NCBI GenBank assembly: GCA_964613215.1
Contig: CAZTHK010000028.1
Span: forward strand, 1-46,826
DNA: 46,826 nt
Source: CAZTHK01 sp964613215
GTDB lineage: Bacteria > Krumholzibacteriota > Krumholzibacteriia > Krumholzibacteriales > CAZTHK01
Direction of reading: 5' to 3'
Position 1 is the first letter of the stretch. Each line of letters starts with the position of its first letter. The position numbers and the translations under genes were made by a program. Positions 18,041 to 26,183 of this stretch are shown piece after piece. The notes below the pieces were generated by a model. It had not been told where the DNA came from. It did not search any database and saw only the letters and a program-made list of their open reading frames with translations.

Positions 18041-18418
18041 TCAGTCACCAAACTCCTTATTAAAATCGTTTATAAACCGATCGGAGTATTTTCCACTTAA
18101 TGTATCTTCGTCGGATTTCCACCATCTATAGTTTACATCTGTTCTATCTCTATATCTTTCAGCTAGTTCGTGTTTTCTATCTTGGTTTTCATAGTATAAA
18201 CACAGAACGTACTCCGATCCTATATTTCCTCCTTCAACCGGAATTTTAGCAGCATGGAAACCATGTTTTGATATTTCTTGAACTGCGATTTCTTTTAACG
18301 TTTCTCTGTTAGTAGAGAAAAATAAGTATTTGCCTGTTATTTCATAGGGTGGGTCTTCAACACTCTCAATATACTCCCAATTTTCATCCGAAATAAACTC
18401 AATTTCTTTACTGCTCAT
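18041..18418 (-). CDS. Hypothetical protein, unrecognised family (125 aa)
   Basis: I do not recognise this gene. The product is acidic and soluble-looking, with no signal peptide or membrane segment. Visible stretches are KYLFFSTNRETLKEIAVQEI, a GFHAAKIP turn, EYVLCLYYENQDRKHELAER and VNYRWWKSDEDTLSGKYSDR. The alternating strand-helix-strand pattern suggests a small alpha/beta fold, and the KSDEDTLSGKYS segment looks like a conserved signature rather than random sequence. It is convergent with brxL, 34 nt apart, at the right edge of the AT-rich island. Its AT-rich base use fits the island and not the envelope genes beyond. It may be an accessory defence or immunity protein, but only position supports this. 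Confidence 0.7.
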   Translation of the reverse strand: MSSKEIEFISDENWEYIESVEDPPYEITGKYLFFSTNRETLKEIAVQEISKHGFHAAKIPVEGGNIGSEYVLCLYYENQDRKHELAERYRDRTDVNYRWWKSDEDTLSGKYSDRFINDFNKEFGD

Positions 18419-18672
18419 AAATTAATCCTTTTTTGCAGACTAAAGCCTATTTTTACATATGATTTGTAGTCGTTTAAGTACTATTTGATATTTTATCAAA
18501 TTCCCTCAATGAGTCCAGGGAAATAATTCTCAGAAAAAGTCTGTATTCAAAAATAGGGGTCACCTTGTCCCTTCCCATTTCTGGTTAGTTTCCCATTAAT
18601 TATTGATTAACCAATTGTTATGTGGTATGCTTTTACAAGCGTTTGGATCCACTTTTTGGGGAAAGTTAAACC
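18419..18672. other. Boundary spacer between defence island and envelope locus
   Basis: No gene is visible in these 254 nt. Base composition changes from AT-rich to GC-rich across it. It holds AAAAATAGGGGTCACCTTGT at about 18550, which resembles the short repeats often found near REP-type (IS200-like) transposases, although no transposase gene is present. The promoter for the envelope locus lies at its right end. Confidence 0.4.
18603..18631 (+). promoter_or_regulatory. Sigma-70-type promoter for the envelope locus
   Basis: TTGATT (18603-18608) and TATGCT (18626-18631) are separated by exactly 17 nt and lie about 42 nt upstream of the first gene start at 18673. Both boxes match 4-5 of 6 consensus positions. 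It is a good candidate, unverified. Confidence 0.45.
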
Positions 18673-18921
18673 ATGAGGACACTGAAACCGATCGTTCCCA
18701 TCTGCCTTTTTGCCTTGCTCTTATTAGTTGCCTGGCCGGGTGGAGCGCACGCCTATATTGACCCCGGAACGGGCAGCTACGTCCTGCAGCTTATTATCGC
18801 CGGGGTGATCGGTTTCGCCTTTACTCTGAAGGTATTCTGGGGTAGATTCAGGGGATTCTTCCAGCACGTGATACTAAGAAAAAAAGACACTTCCGACATT
18901 ACCCCAGGTAATGATGAATAG
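18673..18921 (+). CDS. Small membrane protein of envelope-polysaccharide loci (82 aa)
   Basis: The product has an N-terminal hydrophobic segment (about residues 8-27), then the motif AYIDPGTGSYVLQ, a second membrane segment (IIAGVIGFAFTLKVFWG, about 38-56) and a basic, then acidic tail. Small proteins with the YIDPGTGS motif are common beside methyltransferase and sulfatase-like genes in surface glycan loci, and this is the same arrangement. The function is unknown. It overlaps the following methyltransferase gene by 11 nt, which points to coupled translation, and it follows a good promoter. Confidence 0.8.
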   Translation: MRTLKPIVPICLFALLLLVAWPGGAHAYIDPGTGSYVLQLIIAGVIGFAFTLKVFWGRFRGFFQHVILRKKDTSDITPGNDE

Positions 18922-20299
18922 GCAGAGAGAGGAAAGCTCCTTCCGGGACCCGCACGGATTCATCTTCTTCAATGAAAACAAGCTCTACCGCCAGGTCAAC
19001 AGGTCTTACCAACAGGAGTACGACCTGCTGCTTGGATCCGGGCTCTACCAGGAGCTGGTGGACGATGGCCTGCTTGTCGAGCACAGCGAGGCTGATCTTT
19101 CCCTGGCGGCAACAGAAGAGGCCTACAGGGTAATCGCCCCCAGACCGGTGGAGTTCATCTCATATCCCCACGAATGGTCCTTCAGCCAGCTAAAGGATGC
19201 CGCCCTGGTCACCCTGGCCATCCAGAAGAGGGCCCTGGCAAAGGGGATGTCGCTTAAAGACTGCAGTGCTTTCAATGTACAGTTCGACCGGGGAAAGCCC
19301 GTTTTCATCGATACGCTCTCCTTCGAGAGATACCCGGAGGGCAAGCCCTGGACCGCCTACCGGCAGTTCTGCCAGCATTTTCTTGCTCCCCTTGCCCTGA
19401 TGAGCCTGCGGGATGTTCGGCTCAGCCAGCTCTTCCGGGTCTACATCGATGGCATTCCACTCGACCTGGCCAGTTCGCTGCTGCCGTTGCGGTCGCGGTT
19501 TTCATTCGGGCTTCTAACCCATATCCATCTGCATGCACGTTATCAGAGGCGTTACCAGGGTGAGAGGGAGAAACCCGGGAGCAGGAAGAAGGTAGGACTT
19601 AATTCCCTCCGGGGTATCATAGACAGCCTTGAATCCACGGTAAACAGGCTTAAATGGGAACCGGGTGGAACCGAGTGGGCGGAGTACTACGACGATACCA
19701 ACTACACAGAGGCCGGGCTGAAGAGCAAGGACGGGATTCTGGATGGATTTCTGAAGCGTATTCCACCGGGGATGGTCTGGGACCTGGGAGCCAACACTGG
19801 CCGCTTCAGCAGGATTGCAGCAGACAGGGGGAACCGGGTGATCTCCTTTGATATCGACCCGGCTGCGGTGGATCGAAACTACAGGGAGACAAAAGGAGAG
19901 GGAAGGGAGGATATCCTTCCCCTTCTGCTGGACCTGACCAATCCATCGCCCGCCATGGGCTGGGGTGGGGTCGAGAGGATGTCACTGGCGCAGAGGGGAC
20001 CGGCTGATACAGTGCTGGCGCTGGCGCTGATCCACCACCTGGCAATATCGAACAACCTCCCCTTCGGGAAGATCGCCGCCTACATGGCAGAGCTGGGGGA
20101 GTGGCTGATAATGGAGTTTGTGCCAAAGAGCGACTCCCAGATCCAGCGACTGCTGGTCTGCCGGGAGGATATATTCGATAACTACCGGCAGGAGAGCTTC
20201 GAGTCGGATTTCAGAAGGTATTTCGAGATCGAGGATGACGAAAAGATCATGGATTCTAAGCGTACCCTCTACCTGATGCGCAGAAAGAAGCAGATATGA
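18911..20299 (+). CDS. NoeA-like class I SAM-dependent methyltransferase (462 aa)
   Basis: The N-terminal half contains GFIFFNENKLYRQVNRSY, then KDCSAFNVQFDRGKPVFIDT, a kinase-fold-like segment found in NoeA-type methyltransferases. The C-terminal half carries a SAM motif I VWDLGANTGRFSRIAA (about residues 288-303), an acidic VISFDID strand end and ADTVLALALIHHLAISNN. No signal or membrane segment is seen, so it is cytoplasmic. The substrate is unknown; in rhizobia relatives modify surface or nodulation oligosaccharides. ATG 18911 is taken; a second ATG follows at once. The stop overlaps the next gene by ATGA, so it forms one transcript with the small membrane protein and the sulfatase-like enzyme. 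Family is firm, substrate is not. Confidence 0.85.
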   Translation: MMNRQREESSFRDPHGFIFFNENKLYRQVNRSYQQEYDLLLGSGLYQELVDDGLLVEHSEADLSLAATEEAYRVIAPRPVEFISYPHEWSFSQLKDAALVTLAIQKRALAKGMSLKDCSAFNVQFDRGKPVFIDTLSFERYPEGKPWTAYRQFCQHFLAPLALMSLRDVRLSQLFRVYIDGIPLDLASSLLPLRSRFSFGLLTHIHLHARYQRRYQGEREKPGSRKKVGLNSLRGIIDSLESTVNRLKWEPGGTEWAEYYDDTNYTEAGLKSKDGILDGFLKRIPPGMVWDLGANTGRFSRIAADRGNRVISFDIDPAAVDRNYRETKGEGREDILPLLLDLTNPSPAMGWGGVERMSLAQRGPADTVLALALIHHLAISNNLPFGKIAAYMAELGEWLIMEFVPKSDSQIQRLLVCREDIFDNYRQESFESDFRRYFEIEDDEKIMDSKRTLYLMRRKKQI

Positions 20300-22245
20300 A
20301 CAAACCAGCAGATAGAACGCAATCATTCGGAATCCGTTGGTTGGTACTGCTTGTGATGACGGTGCTGTCAGCCTACTTCCTGATACTTATGGAGTGGCTC
20401 TTCTTTGTGACCAAGCAGTCGTTCATGTCCAATCTGACGGTGTTAGAGAGGGTGCGGGTGCTGTGGATATCTCCACTGGCACCGGCAGTGGCGGGAGTAG
20501 GGGCGGTGATTGTGCTTTTCATACTGGCATGGATTATAAGGAAGGAAAAACCCCGCCGCATCCTGGAACTGGTTGCCCTGGCTGTGCCCGCACTTATTTT
20601 TACCGGCGTTTTTTTTCTGGTTATCGACAACTTCACCTATACCATATTCCGTTTCGGGGTAAAAACCACCATCGGTTATCAGGGCTTTGTTTATGGTGTG
20701 CTGGTACTGGCACTGGCCGCCTACTTATACCAGTCGCTCTATTATTTCAGGGAGAGACTGTACGGACGCCGGATCCGGCGGGTGCTCAGTATTTTCACTC
20801 TGGCACTGCTGATTGTTTCACTCACCTTCGCAGTACAGGCTTATGAATTCAACCGCTTTCCCGAAGTGCTTCCCGGTGGTGAAAATCCCCGGATTCTAAA
20901 ACCCCATATTATAATACTTGCCAGCGACGGGCTGAACGCCGAACATATGTCGGCCTACGGTTACCACCGCGATACCACACCCTTCATAAAACAACTCTCC
21001 CGGCACGGCCTGCTGTGTGAAAACTGCTTTGCCAACGCAGACTGTTCGGGAGGTTCTATAGCATCCATGTTCACCGGCAAGCTGCCCACCCGCACCAGAA
21101 TGCTCTATCCTCCCGATATCCTGAGGGGTGATAATGCCTACCAGCACCTGCCCGGCATTCTGAAAAAACTGGGTTACCGTAACATGGATGTCAGCATGAA
21201 ACACTACGCAGATCCCTACGATCTGAACATGCGCGACTCATTCGACATGGCCAACCGCCGCGAGGTTACCACCTCGCAGAGCTATCTGATCGAACGGATG
21301 GGATCGCTGCTGGGGCAGGAACCCGACTACTTTCTCTACCGTGTGCATGGGCGCCTGACAGACCGTCTCGAGCATGCCTTCTGCATTGATATGATGGAAG
21401 ATGCTTATACCCGGGTGACGGATGGCGGCGAGCCCAAAAGACTCAAGCGAAAGCGCTACCAGCGCGCTCCCAGACATGTGGAAGACATTATTTCGTTTAT
21501 TGATCAGAAGCCCGGACCTGTCTTCGCACATATTCATCTGCTGGGCACCCATGGACCCAAGTTCTCCCCCGGAAAGCGCCGTTTTTCGAAGGGGAAAGGG
21601 CAATCAAAGAAATGGATGGACGATTTCTACGATGATGCCATCCTTGAATTCGACAGTAAGGTCAGGAAGATGGTAGATAGGTTAATGACCAGAATTTCAT
21701 TGAACAATACCATCCTGGTTATCTGTACCGATCACGGACAGAAGTTCACCGTGGACAACCGGATCCCCCTGATATTTGTCTTTCCCGGAGGGGAGCACCG
21801 GGGGAGGATAAAAAACAATGTGCAGAATATGGATATTGCCGCCACCATACTGGATTACATGAATGTCGAACAGCCCCGCTGGATGGGGGGTCAATCACTG
21901 ATCTCTGACCCTCCCGACTCCAGCCGGGTAATCCTTACCGCCTGCAGAAAACATGGCATAGAGGTGAGGGGGAGGGGTGGACTGGAGCTGGACGGCAGCA
22001 AAACGGGACCACCCTTTTATTCCCTGGGTTCGATGGGGGCGTTCTATCGCGATATGCTATTCAGACTGGAGCTGGAGGAGAATGTACTGACCGTTTCCAG
22101 AATCGCCGGGCATACATCTCCCTGCCTCCGGGATGAAATTCCCGATCCCCTCGCTATCAACCGCCTTATCATAGATCATCTCGACAGCAATGGTTATGAT
22201 ACATCTTCCCTGCAGAAGCCGCCCCGGGTGGTCAGGGAATTGTGA
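20296..22245 (+). CDS. Membrane sulfatase-like/phosphoglycan transferase of the alkaline phosphatase superfamily (649 aa)
   Basis: Five membrane segments occupy about the first 190 residues (for example WLVLLVMTVLSAYFLILM and ALAVPALIFTGVFFLVI). A periplasmic or outside catalytic domain follows: ILASDGLNAEHMSAYGYHRD with the first metal Asp, NADCSGGSIASMFTGKLPTR at the nucleophile, and VICTDHGQKF with the second metal Asp-His pair. The C-x-P-x-R signature for formylglycine is not intact (a Cys is present but the Pro and Arg are not), so it is unlikely to be an FGly sulfatase. Topology is like LtaS and EptA-type transferases, which use Ser or Thr. I infer transfer or removal of a charged group on a surface glycan. 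It is the last gene of the three-gene operon and overlaps the methyltransferase by 4 nt. Confidence 0.82.
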   Translation: MNKPADRTQSFGIRWLVLLVMTVLSAYFLILMEWLFFVTKQSFMSNLTVLERVRVLWISPLAPAVAGVGAVIVLFILAWIIRKEKPRRILELVALAVPALIFTGVFFLVIDNFTYTIFRFGVKTTIGYQGFVYGVLVLALAAYLYQSLYYFRERLYGRRIRRVLSIFTLALLIVSLTFAVQAYEFNRFPEVLPGGENPRILKPHIIILASDGLNAEHMSAYGYHRDTTPFIKQLSRHGLLCENCFANADCSGGSIASMFTGKLPTRTRMLYPPDILRGDNAYQHLPGILKKLGYRNMDVSMKHYADPYDLNMRDSFDMANRREVTTSQSYLIERMGSLLGQEPDYFLYRVHGRLTDRLEHAFCIDMMEDAYTRVTDGGEPKRLKRKRYQRAPRHVEDIISFIDQKPGPVFAHIHLLGTHGPKFSPGKRRFSKGKGQSKKWMDDFYDDAILEFDSKVRKMVDRLMTRISLNNTILVICTDHGQKFTVDNRIPLIFVFPGGEHRGRIKNNVQNMDIAATILDYMNVEQPRWMGGQSLISDPPDSSRVILTACRKHGIEVRGRGGLELDGSKTGPPFYSLGSMGAFYRDMLFRLELEENVLTVSRIAGHTSPCLRDEIPDPLAINRLIIDHLDSNGYDTSSLQKPPRVVREL

Positions 22246-22289
22246 GGCTGTTTTTAACGGGATCTTATTAGAGCGCAACCAGGGACCAT

Positions 22290-23570
22290 CTAATCCAGTG
22301 CACCTGCCATCTCGGCTTCTTCGCCATGGTCTTGAGAGGTTTCTTTTTCCAATCGGCAGAAGCTCCGATACACCCCCAACTGCCTCTCCACCACCGTGGT
22401 TTCGGAGAAATGCTCCTCCGCTACCTTACGGCCCGCCTTGCCCATGCTGAGTCTGTTGCCTTGGCGGTTTACCAGCTCGTCGAGGCAGCCCACCAGGGCC
22501 TGGACATCCCCGGGGGGGAAGAGATAGCCGGTATGGCCGTCTATCACCTGTTCCCGGCAGCCCCGGATGTTGGTGGCTATAACCGGTACACCGCAGGCCA
22601 TCGCTTCGCAGATAGAGCGGGGCAGGCCCTCCCGGTAGGAGGGGAGTACGAATATGTCGCTGGCGGCAAGGATGCGCTCGGGATCGTTGCGGAAGCCTGT
22701 CATGATTATTCTTTCTTTAAGCCCGGCATCCTCTATCATCTCATTCATCTCATCCAGAGTGGTGGTATCCCTGTCGCCGGCTGTGCTGTTATCCCCCACA
22801 ATCACCAGCCGGCAGTGGTGGTGGCTCTCGGAGATCACCGAGAACGCCTTTACCAGATCGAGTATCCCCTTCTCCCTGACCAGCCTTCCCATGTAGGTTA
22901 TTACCACCTGGTTGCTGTCTATCCCCAGCTCTTTCCTGCAGTGATCGCCCAGGGGGAGGTCTGGCTGAAACTTCTCGATATTTACCCCGTTGCCGATATG
23001 AAGAATATCGGATGCTGACATTATCCGGCTTCTAACCGCGGTGTCGGCATCCTCCATACTCTGGCTGAACATGAAGTCGGTGGCCAGGCGGCCGGCCAGA
23101 AGCTCCAGTTTGTTGTAGAAGTGATACGTGAGCCAGGGCATCCTCTGGTGGAAGTAGAAGCCGTGGGCGGTGTAAAAGATTACCGGTACCCCGGCAATTC
23201 TGGCCGCCATCCTTCCCAGAAATGCCGCTATGGGGGTATGGGTGTGGACAATATCAAACCGCTCCCTGCGCATTATCCTTACCATGCCGGCAAGCGATCT
23301 GATCAGATTAAACGGGGATAGGTTTCTTCTGAAATGTATCCGGTGGAAGGGATAACCCATCCCTTCTATCTCTTCCGCTATGCCTCCCTTCATGTCCGCT
23401 GCGGCTACATGAACATCAAAACCCTCCTGGCGTAGCCCGCTCATAAGCTTTAGCAGCAGGGTCTTTACCACACAGTCGAGCGATGTGAGCTGAAGTACCC
23501 TGGGCCTGTGTGCGGAGGGGAGGGAAAGCCCCTGTTTACTTTTCTGCAGGGATAATCCGGTGTCCTGCAT
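22290..23570 (-). CDS. GT4-family glycosyltransferase (426 aa)
   Basis: This is a GT-B fold retaining glycosyltransferase that transfers a sugar from a nucleotide donor to an envelope glycan. The N-terminal acceptor domain has FDIVHTHTPIAAFLGRMAAR and FYTAHGFYFH. The C-terminal donor domain has ITYMGRLVREKGILDLVKAF, the ASDIFVLPSYREGLPRSICE segment containing the two catalytic-site Glu residues (E-x7-E), and GVPVIATNIRGCREQVIDG. No membrane segment is present. The first 20 residues are poorly conserved in style; ATG 23570 follows AAAGGAA. It is convergent with the sulfatase-like gene 44 nt away and is a single-gene unit. The sugar and acceptor cannot be read from sequence. Confidence 0.9.
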   Translation of the reverse strand: MQDTGLSLQKSKQGLSLPSAHRPRVLQLTSLDCVVKTLLLKLMSGLRQEGFDVHVAAADMKGGIAEEIEGMGYPFHRIHFRRNLSPFNLIRSLAGMVRIMRRERFDIVHTHTPIAAFLGRMAARIAGVPVIFYTAHGFYFHQRMPWLTYHFYNKLELLAGRLATDFMFSQSMEDADTAVRSRIMSASDILHIGNGVNIEKFQPDLPLGDHCRKELGIDSNQVVITYMGRLVREKGILDLVKAFSVISESHHHCRLVIVGDNSTAGDRDTTTLDEMNEMIEDAGLKERIIMTGFRNDPERILAASDIFVLPSYREGLPRSICEAMACGVPVIATNIRGCREQVIDGHTGYLFPPGDVQALVGCLDELVNRQGNRLSMGKAGRKVAEEHFSETTVVERQLGVYRSFCRLEKETSQDHGEEAEMAGALD

Positions 23571-23746
23571 CCCATTCCTTTCTCTGTGTCAGGTTTTTAT
23601 GCAGGTGTATTTTGCATAATATGTACCATCGGTTACAGGGGTATGCGGGAGCTGTTATCTACAGGCTGCTTCCGGCAGGCGGTGACCTAAGTCCCCTGTC
23701 TGGTTTGTGTTTCGTCCGGGGAGGGGAGATGTTTAGAGAATTATTG

Positions 23747-23776
23747 TTGACAGTGGGGAAAAACCTGTCTTATCTT
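23747..23776 (+). promoter_or_regulatory. Sigma-70-type promoter upstream of the 66-aa gene
   Basis: A perfect -35 TTGACA (23747-23752) is followed after 18 nt by TATCTT (23771-23776), four of six matches, about 29 nt upstream of the start at 23805. GTGAGG gives a ribosome site between them and the gene. Confidence 0.45.
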
Positions 23777-23804
23777 TTCTAAGTTATAACAGGGTGAGGT
23801 TAAT

Positions 23805-24005
23805 ATGGATAAGAAGAAGCTGGCAGCTATAAATGCCGCTGTTCAGGCATATATGAACGAAGAGGCCAGGGAGGTGGAGGTCAGCTCGGGCAGAAAGCTG
23901 AACGCCTGGAAGATGGCGGCCAGGCGGGATGTTACCGGCCGCAGCAAGCTGGCCCAGAGGGCGGACCCGGCCAGATACAGGCTGAGAAGGTTCGTGCTGT
24001 TCTAA
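23805..24005 (+). CDS. Small basic protein, possible carboxylase-associated subunit (66 aa)
   Basis: The product reads KKLAAINAAVQAYMNEEARE, then a basic half with NAWKMAARRD. Small subunits of biotin-dependent acyl-CoA and oxo-acid carboxylases or decarboxylases often contain an AAINAAV.AYL helix followed by W.. .AGR, and this gene lies directly upstream of a carboxyltransferase. I therefore suggest an accessory or epsilon-type subunit. Unlike OadG or GcdC it has no membrane segment. It is translated from ATG 23805 after AGGGTGAGG. The 188-nt gap to the next gene argues that the two are not tightly coupled. The coding call is fairly good; the role is an inference from a weak motif and position. 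Confidence 0.6.
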   Translation: MDKKKLAAINAAVQAYMNEEAREVEVSSGRKLNAWKMAARRDVTGRSKLAQRADPARYRLRRFVLF

Positions 24006-24193
24006 TCATCCGTGGCGCTTTTCTATCTGCCTGACTGCCTGAGCGGAGAAACCGGAATATTTCAAGTTCCCGCTGTAAATCGAATATCATACCGTTTTTC
24101 GCTGATGCCGTACTTTAAATGGAGCCCCAAAAGTGTTATATTAGAATTTGATTAAATTACTCAGTTCACCAGATACAGGCGGTAGGTGAGAAT

Positions 24194-26101
24194 ATGAACA
24201 AGGATAACCGGGTAAGGATAACCGATACCACTTTCAGAGACGGACACCAGAGCACCCTGGCCACCAGATTCCGTAAAGAGGACATGATGCCTATCGCCGG
24301 GGAGATGGATAAGATAGGCTTCTTCTCCATGGAGGTATGGGGGGGAGCAACCTTCGATGTGGCCACCAGATATCTCAACGAAGACCCCTGGGAGAGACTG
24401 GCAGATCTCAAGAAAGAGATAAAGAACACCCCGCTTATGATGCTGCTTCGGGGACAGAACCTGGTAGCCTACAGAAACTATGCCGACGATGTGGTGGAGG
24501 CATTTGTTAAGAATGCGGCAGAGACGGGGATAGACATATTCAGGGTGTTCGATGCTCTCAACGACCAGCGCAACTTCGAGACATCTTTCGAGGCAATAAA
24601 GGATTCGGGCAAGCATATCCAGGCCACCCTGTGCTATTCGCTGACCCGGAGGCGGATGGGAGGGGAGGTTTTCAGCCTGGATTACTACCTGGAGAAGGCA
24701 AAGATATTGGAAAGCATGGGGGCCGATTCGATATGTATCAAGGATATGGCCGGCCTGCTCAACCCCTTCGACTCCTATGACCTGATATCAGCTCTTAAAG
24801 ATACGGTAAGCATCCCCATTCAGCTTCACTCCCACTACACCAGCGGTATGGCTTCGATGACCTATCTCAAAGCCGTGGAGGCGGGTGTGGATATAATAGA
24901 CTGTGCCCTGGCTCCCTTCGGGCTGCGTTCTTCCCAGCCGGCCGTGGAGCCGATGGTGGCAGCGCTGGAGGATACAGACAGGGATACCGGACTGGACCTG
25001 GAGAAGCTGATCGAGCTGGGCAGGGAGGTCGAGAAGGTGGCTCCCAAGTACCGGGAGTATCTCAACGAGACCAAGATGGCGGTAATAGATACCGGTGTGC
25101 TGGAACATCAGATACCGGGTGGTATGATATCCAACCTGGTAAGCCAGCTCCGGGAGCAGGATGCCCTGGATAAGATAGATGAGGTATACCGGGAACTGCC
25201 CAGAACCAGAAAGGAGCTTGGATTCCCGCCACTGGTTACCCCCACCAGCCAGATAGTGGGGATCCAGGCGGTTCAGAATGTGCTGTTCGGCAGGTACAAG
25301 ATGATAAGCTCGCAGGTCAAAGACTATGTCTACGGACTGTACGGCAGGCCGCCGGCGGATATAGATCCCAGGGTGAGAAAGAAGGCACTCAAAGATTATC
25401 CAAAGGGGGACAAACCCATAGAATGCCGGGCGGCTGATATGATAGAGCCGGAGCTGGAAAAGGCCAGGGAGAGCGCCGGGGACCTGGCAAAGAATGAGAA
25501 GGATGTGCTTATAAATGCCATATATCCCACCACGGGCCTCAGATTCCTGAAATGGAAGTACGGGTTGGAGGAACCGCCCCCCGAGGTTATGCCAAAGACC
25601 ATGGAGCAGGTGGAGAAGGAGAGGGAGCTTATAGAGAAGGCCCGCAAGGGGGAACTGTCAGAGAAGAAGGCGGCGCCTCAGAAAAGTGCCGCAGCCCGGG
25701 CCTTTAACGTATTCGTGGAGGATGAGTACTACACCGTGGAGGTCGAAGAGGTGGGTGGACAGCCCCGGATTAGGGCTGTGGGCAACACCGCACCCCTGGT
25801 AACCAGGGAGACCAAGAAGACCAAACAGAAGAAAGAGGCAAAGAATAAGGTAGAGGAGGCCAGGCAACCCTCAGGAGAACCGGGTGAGATGAGTGTGGTA
25901 GCTCCCATGCCCGGTATGGTGGTAAAATACGAGGTAGAGGAGGGCGACCAGGTGGAGGAGAACGATGTTATAGTGATCCTTGAGGCCATGAAGATGCAGA
26001 ACAGCCTCACCTCCAACTATACAGGTAAGGTCAAGTCGATAAAGGTGTCGCCCGGAAAATCGGTGGAGAAGGGGCAGGTGTTGATGACCATTCAGCGGTA
26101 A
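24194..26101 (+). CDS. Biotin-dependent pyruvate/oxaloacetate carboxyltransferase (PycB/OadA type)
   Basis: The 635-aa protein moves CO2 between carboxybiotin and pyruvate or oxaloacetate. Residues about 8-30 (ITDTTFRDGHQSTLATR) open the DRE-TIM-like barrel, with CIKDMAGLL carrying the active-site Lys and LHSHYTSGMAS the metal His pair. The conserved PycA/OadA middle domain follows (PGGMISNLVSQLREQ, ELGFPPLVTPTSQIVG). A charged, Lys-rich linker leads to a C-terminal biotinyl domain with ILEAMKMQNSL; K600 is the biotinylation site. No biotin carboxylase or membrane decarboxylase beta subunit is in the window, so whether it is anaplerotic (PycB) or part of a Na+-pumping decarboxylase (OadA) is open. 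ATG 24194 follows GGTAGGTGAG. Confidence 0.9.
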   Translation: MNKDNRVRITDTTFRDGHQSTLATRFRKEDMMPIAGEMDKIGFFSMEVWGGATFDVATRYLNEDPWERLADLKKEIKNTPLMMLLRGQNLVAYRNYADDVVEAFVKNAAETGIDIFRVFDALNDQRNFETSFEAIKDSGKHIQATLCYSLTRRRMGGEVFSLDYYLEKAKILESMGADSICIKDMAGLLNPFDSYDLISALKDTVSIPIQLHSHYTSGMASMTYLKAVEAGVDIIDCALAPFGLRSSQPAVEPMVAALEDTDRDTGLDLEKLIELGREVEKVAPKYREYLNETKMAVIDTGVLEHQIPGGMISNLVSQLREQDALDKIDEVYRELPRTRKELGFPPLVTPTSQIVGIQAVQNVLFGRYKMISSQVKDYVYGLYGRPPADIDPRVRKKALKDYPKGDKPIECRAADMIEPELEKARESAGDLAKNEKDVLINAIYPTTGLRFLKWKYGLEEPPPEVMPKTMEQVEKERELIEKARKGELSEKKAAPQKSAAARAFNVFVEDEYYTVEVEEVGGQPRIRAVGNTAPLVTRETKKTKQKKEAKNKVEEARQPSGEPGEMSVVAPMPGMVVKYEVEEGDQVEENDVIVILEAMKMQNSLTSNYTGKVKSIKVSPGKSVEKGQVLMTIQR

Positions 26102-26141
26102 ACGCCGCTTTCACATTCATTTCAAATTACAGCTTGCATGC

Positions 26142-26169
26142 TTGACATAATGAACCTGAGATATTTAAT
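26142..26169 (+). promoter_or_regulatory. Promoter of the redox gene cluster
   Basis: TTGACA (26142-26147) and TTTAAT (26164-26169) are 16 nt apart, matching 6/6 and 5/6 consensus positions. The expected transcript start, about 26176, leaves only about 8 nt before the TTG at 26184, which favours the later CTG start of the NuoF-like gene. Confidence 0.5.
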
Positions 26170-26183
26170 TTCCATATCACGCT

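Noticed and set aside
23510..23782. 90-codon plus-strand frame over the GT4 start region
   Set aside because: It overlaps the start of the glycosyltransferase on the other strand, is Cys/Arg-rich without pattern and contains the promoter of the next gene.
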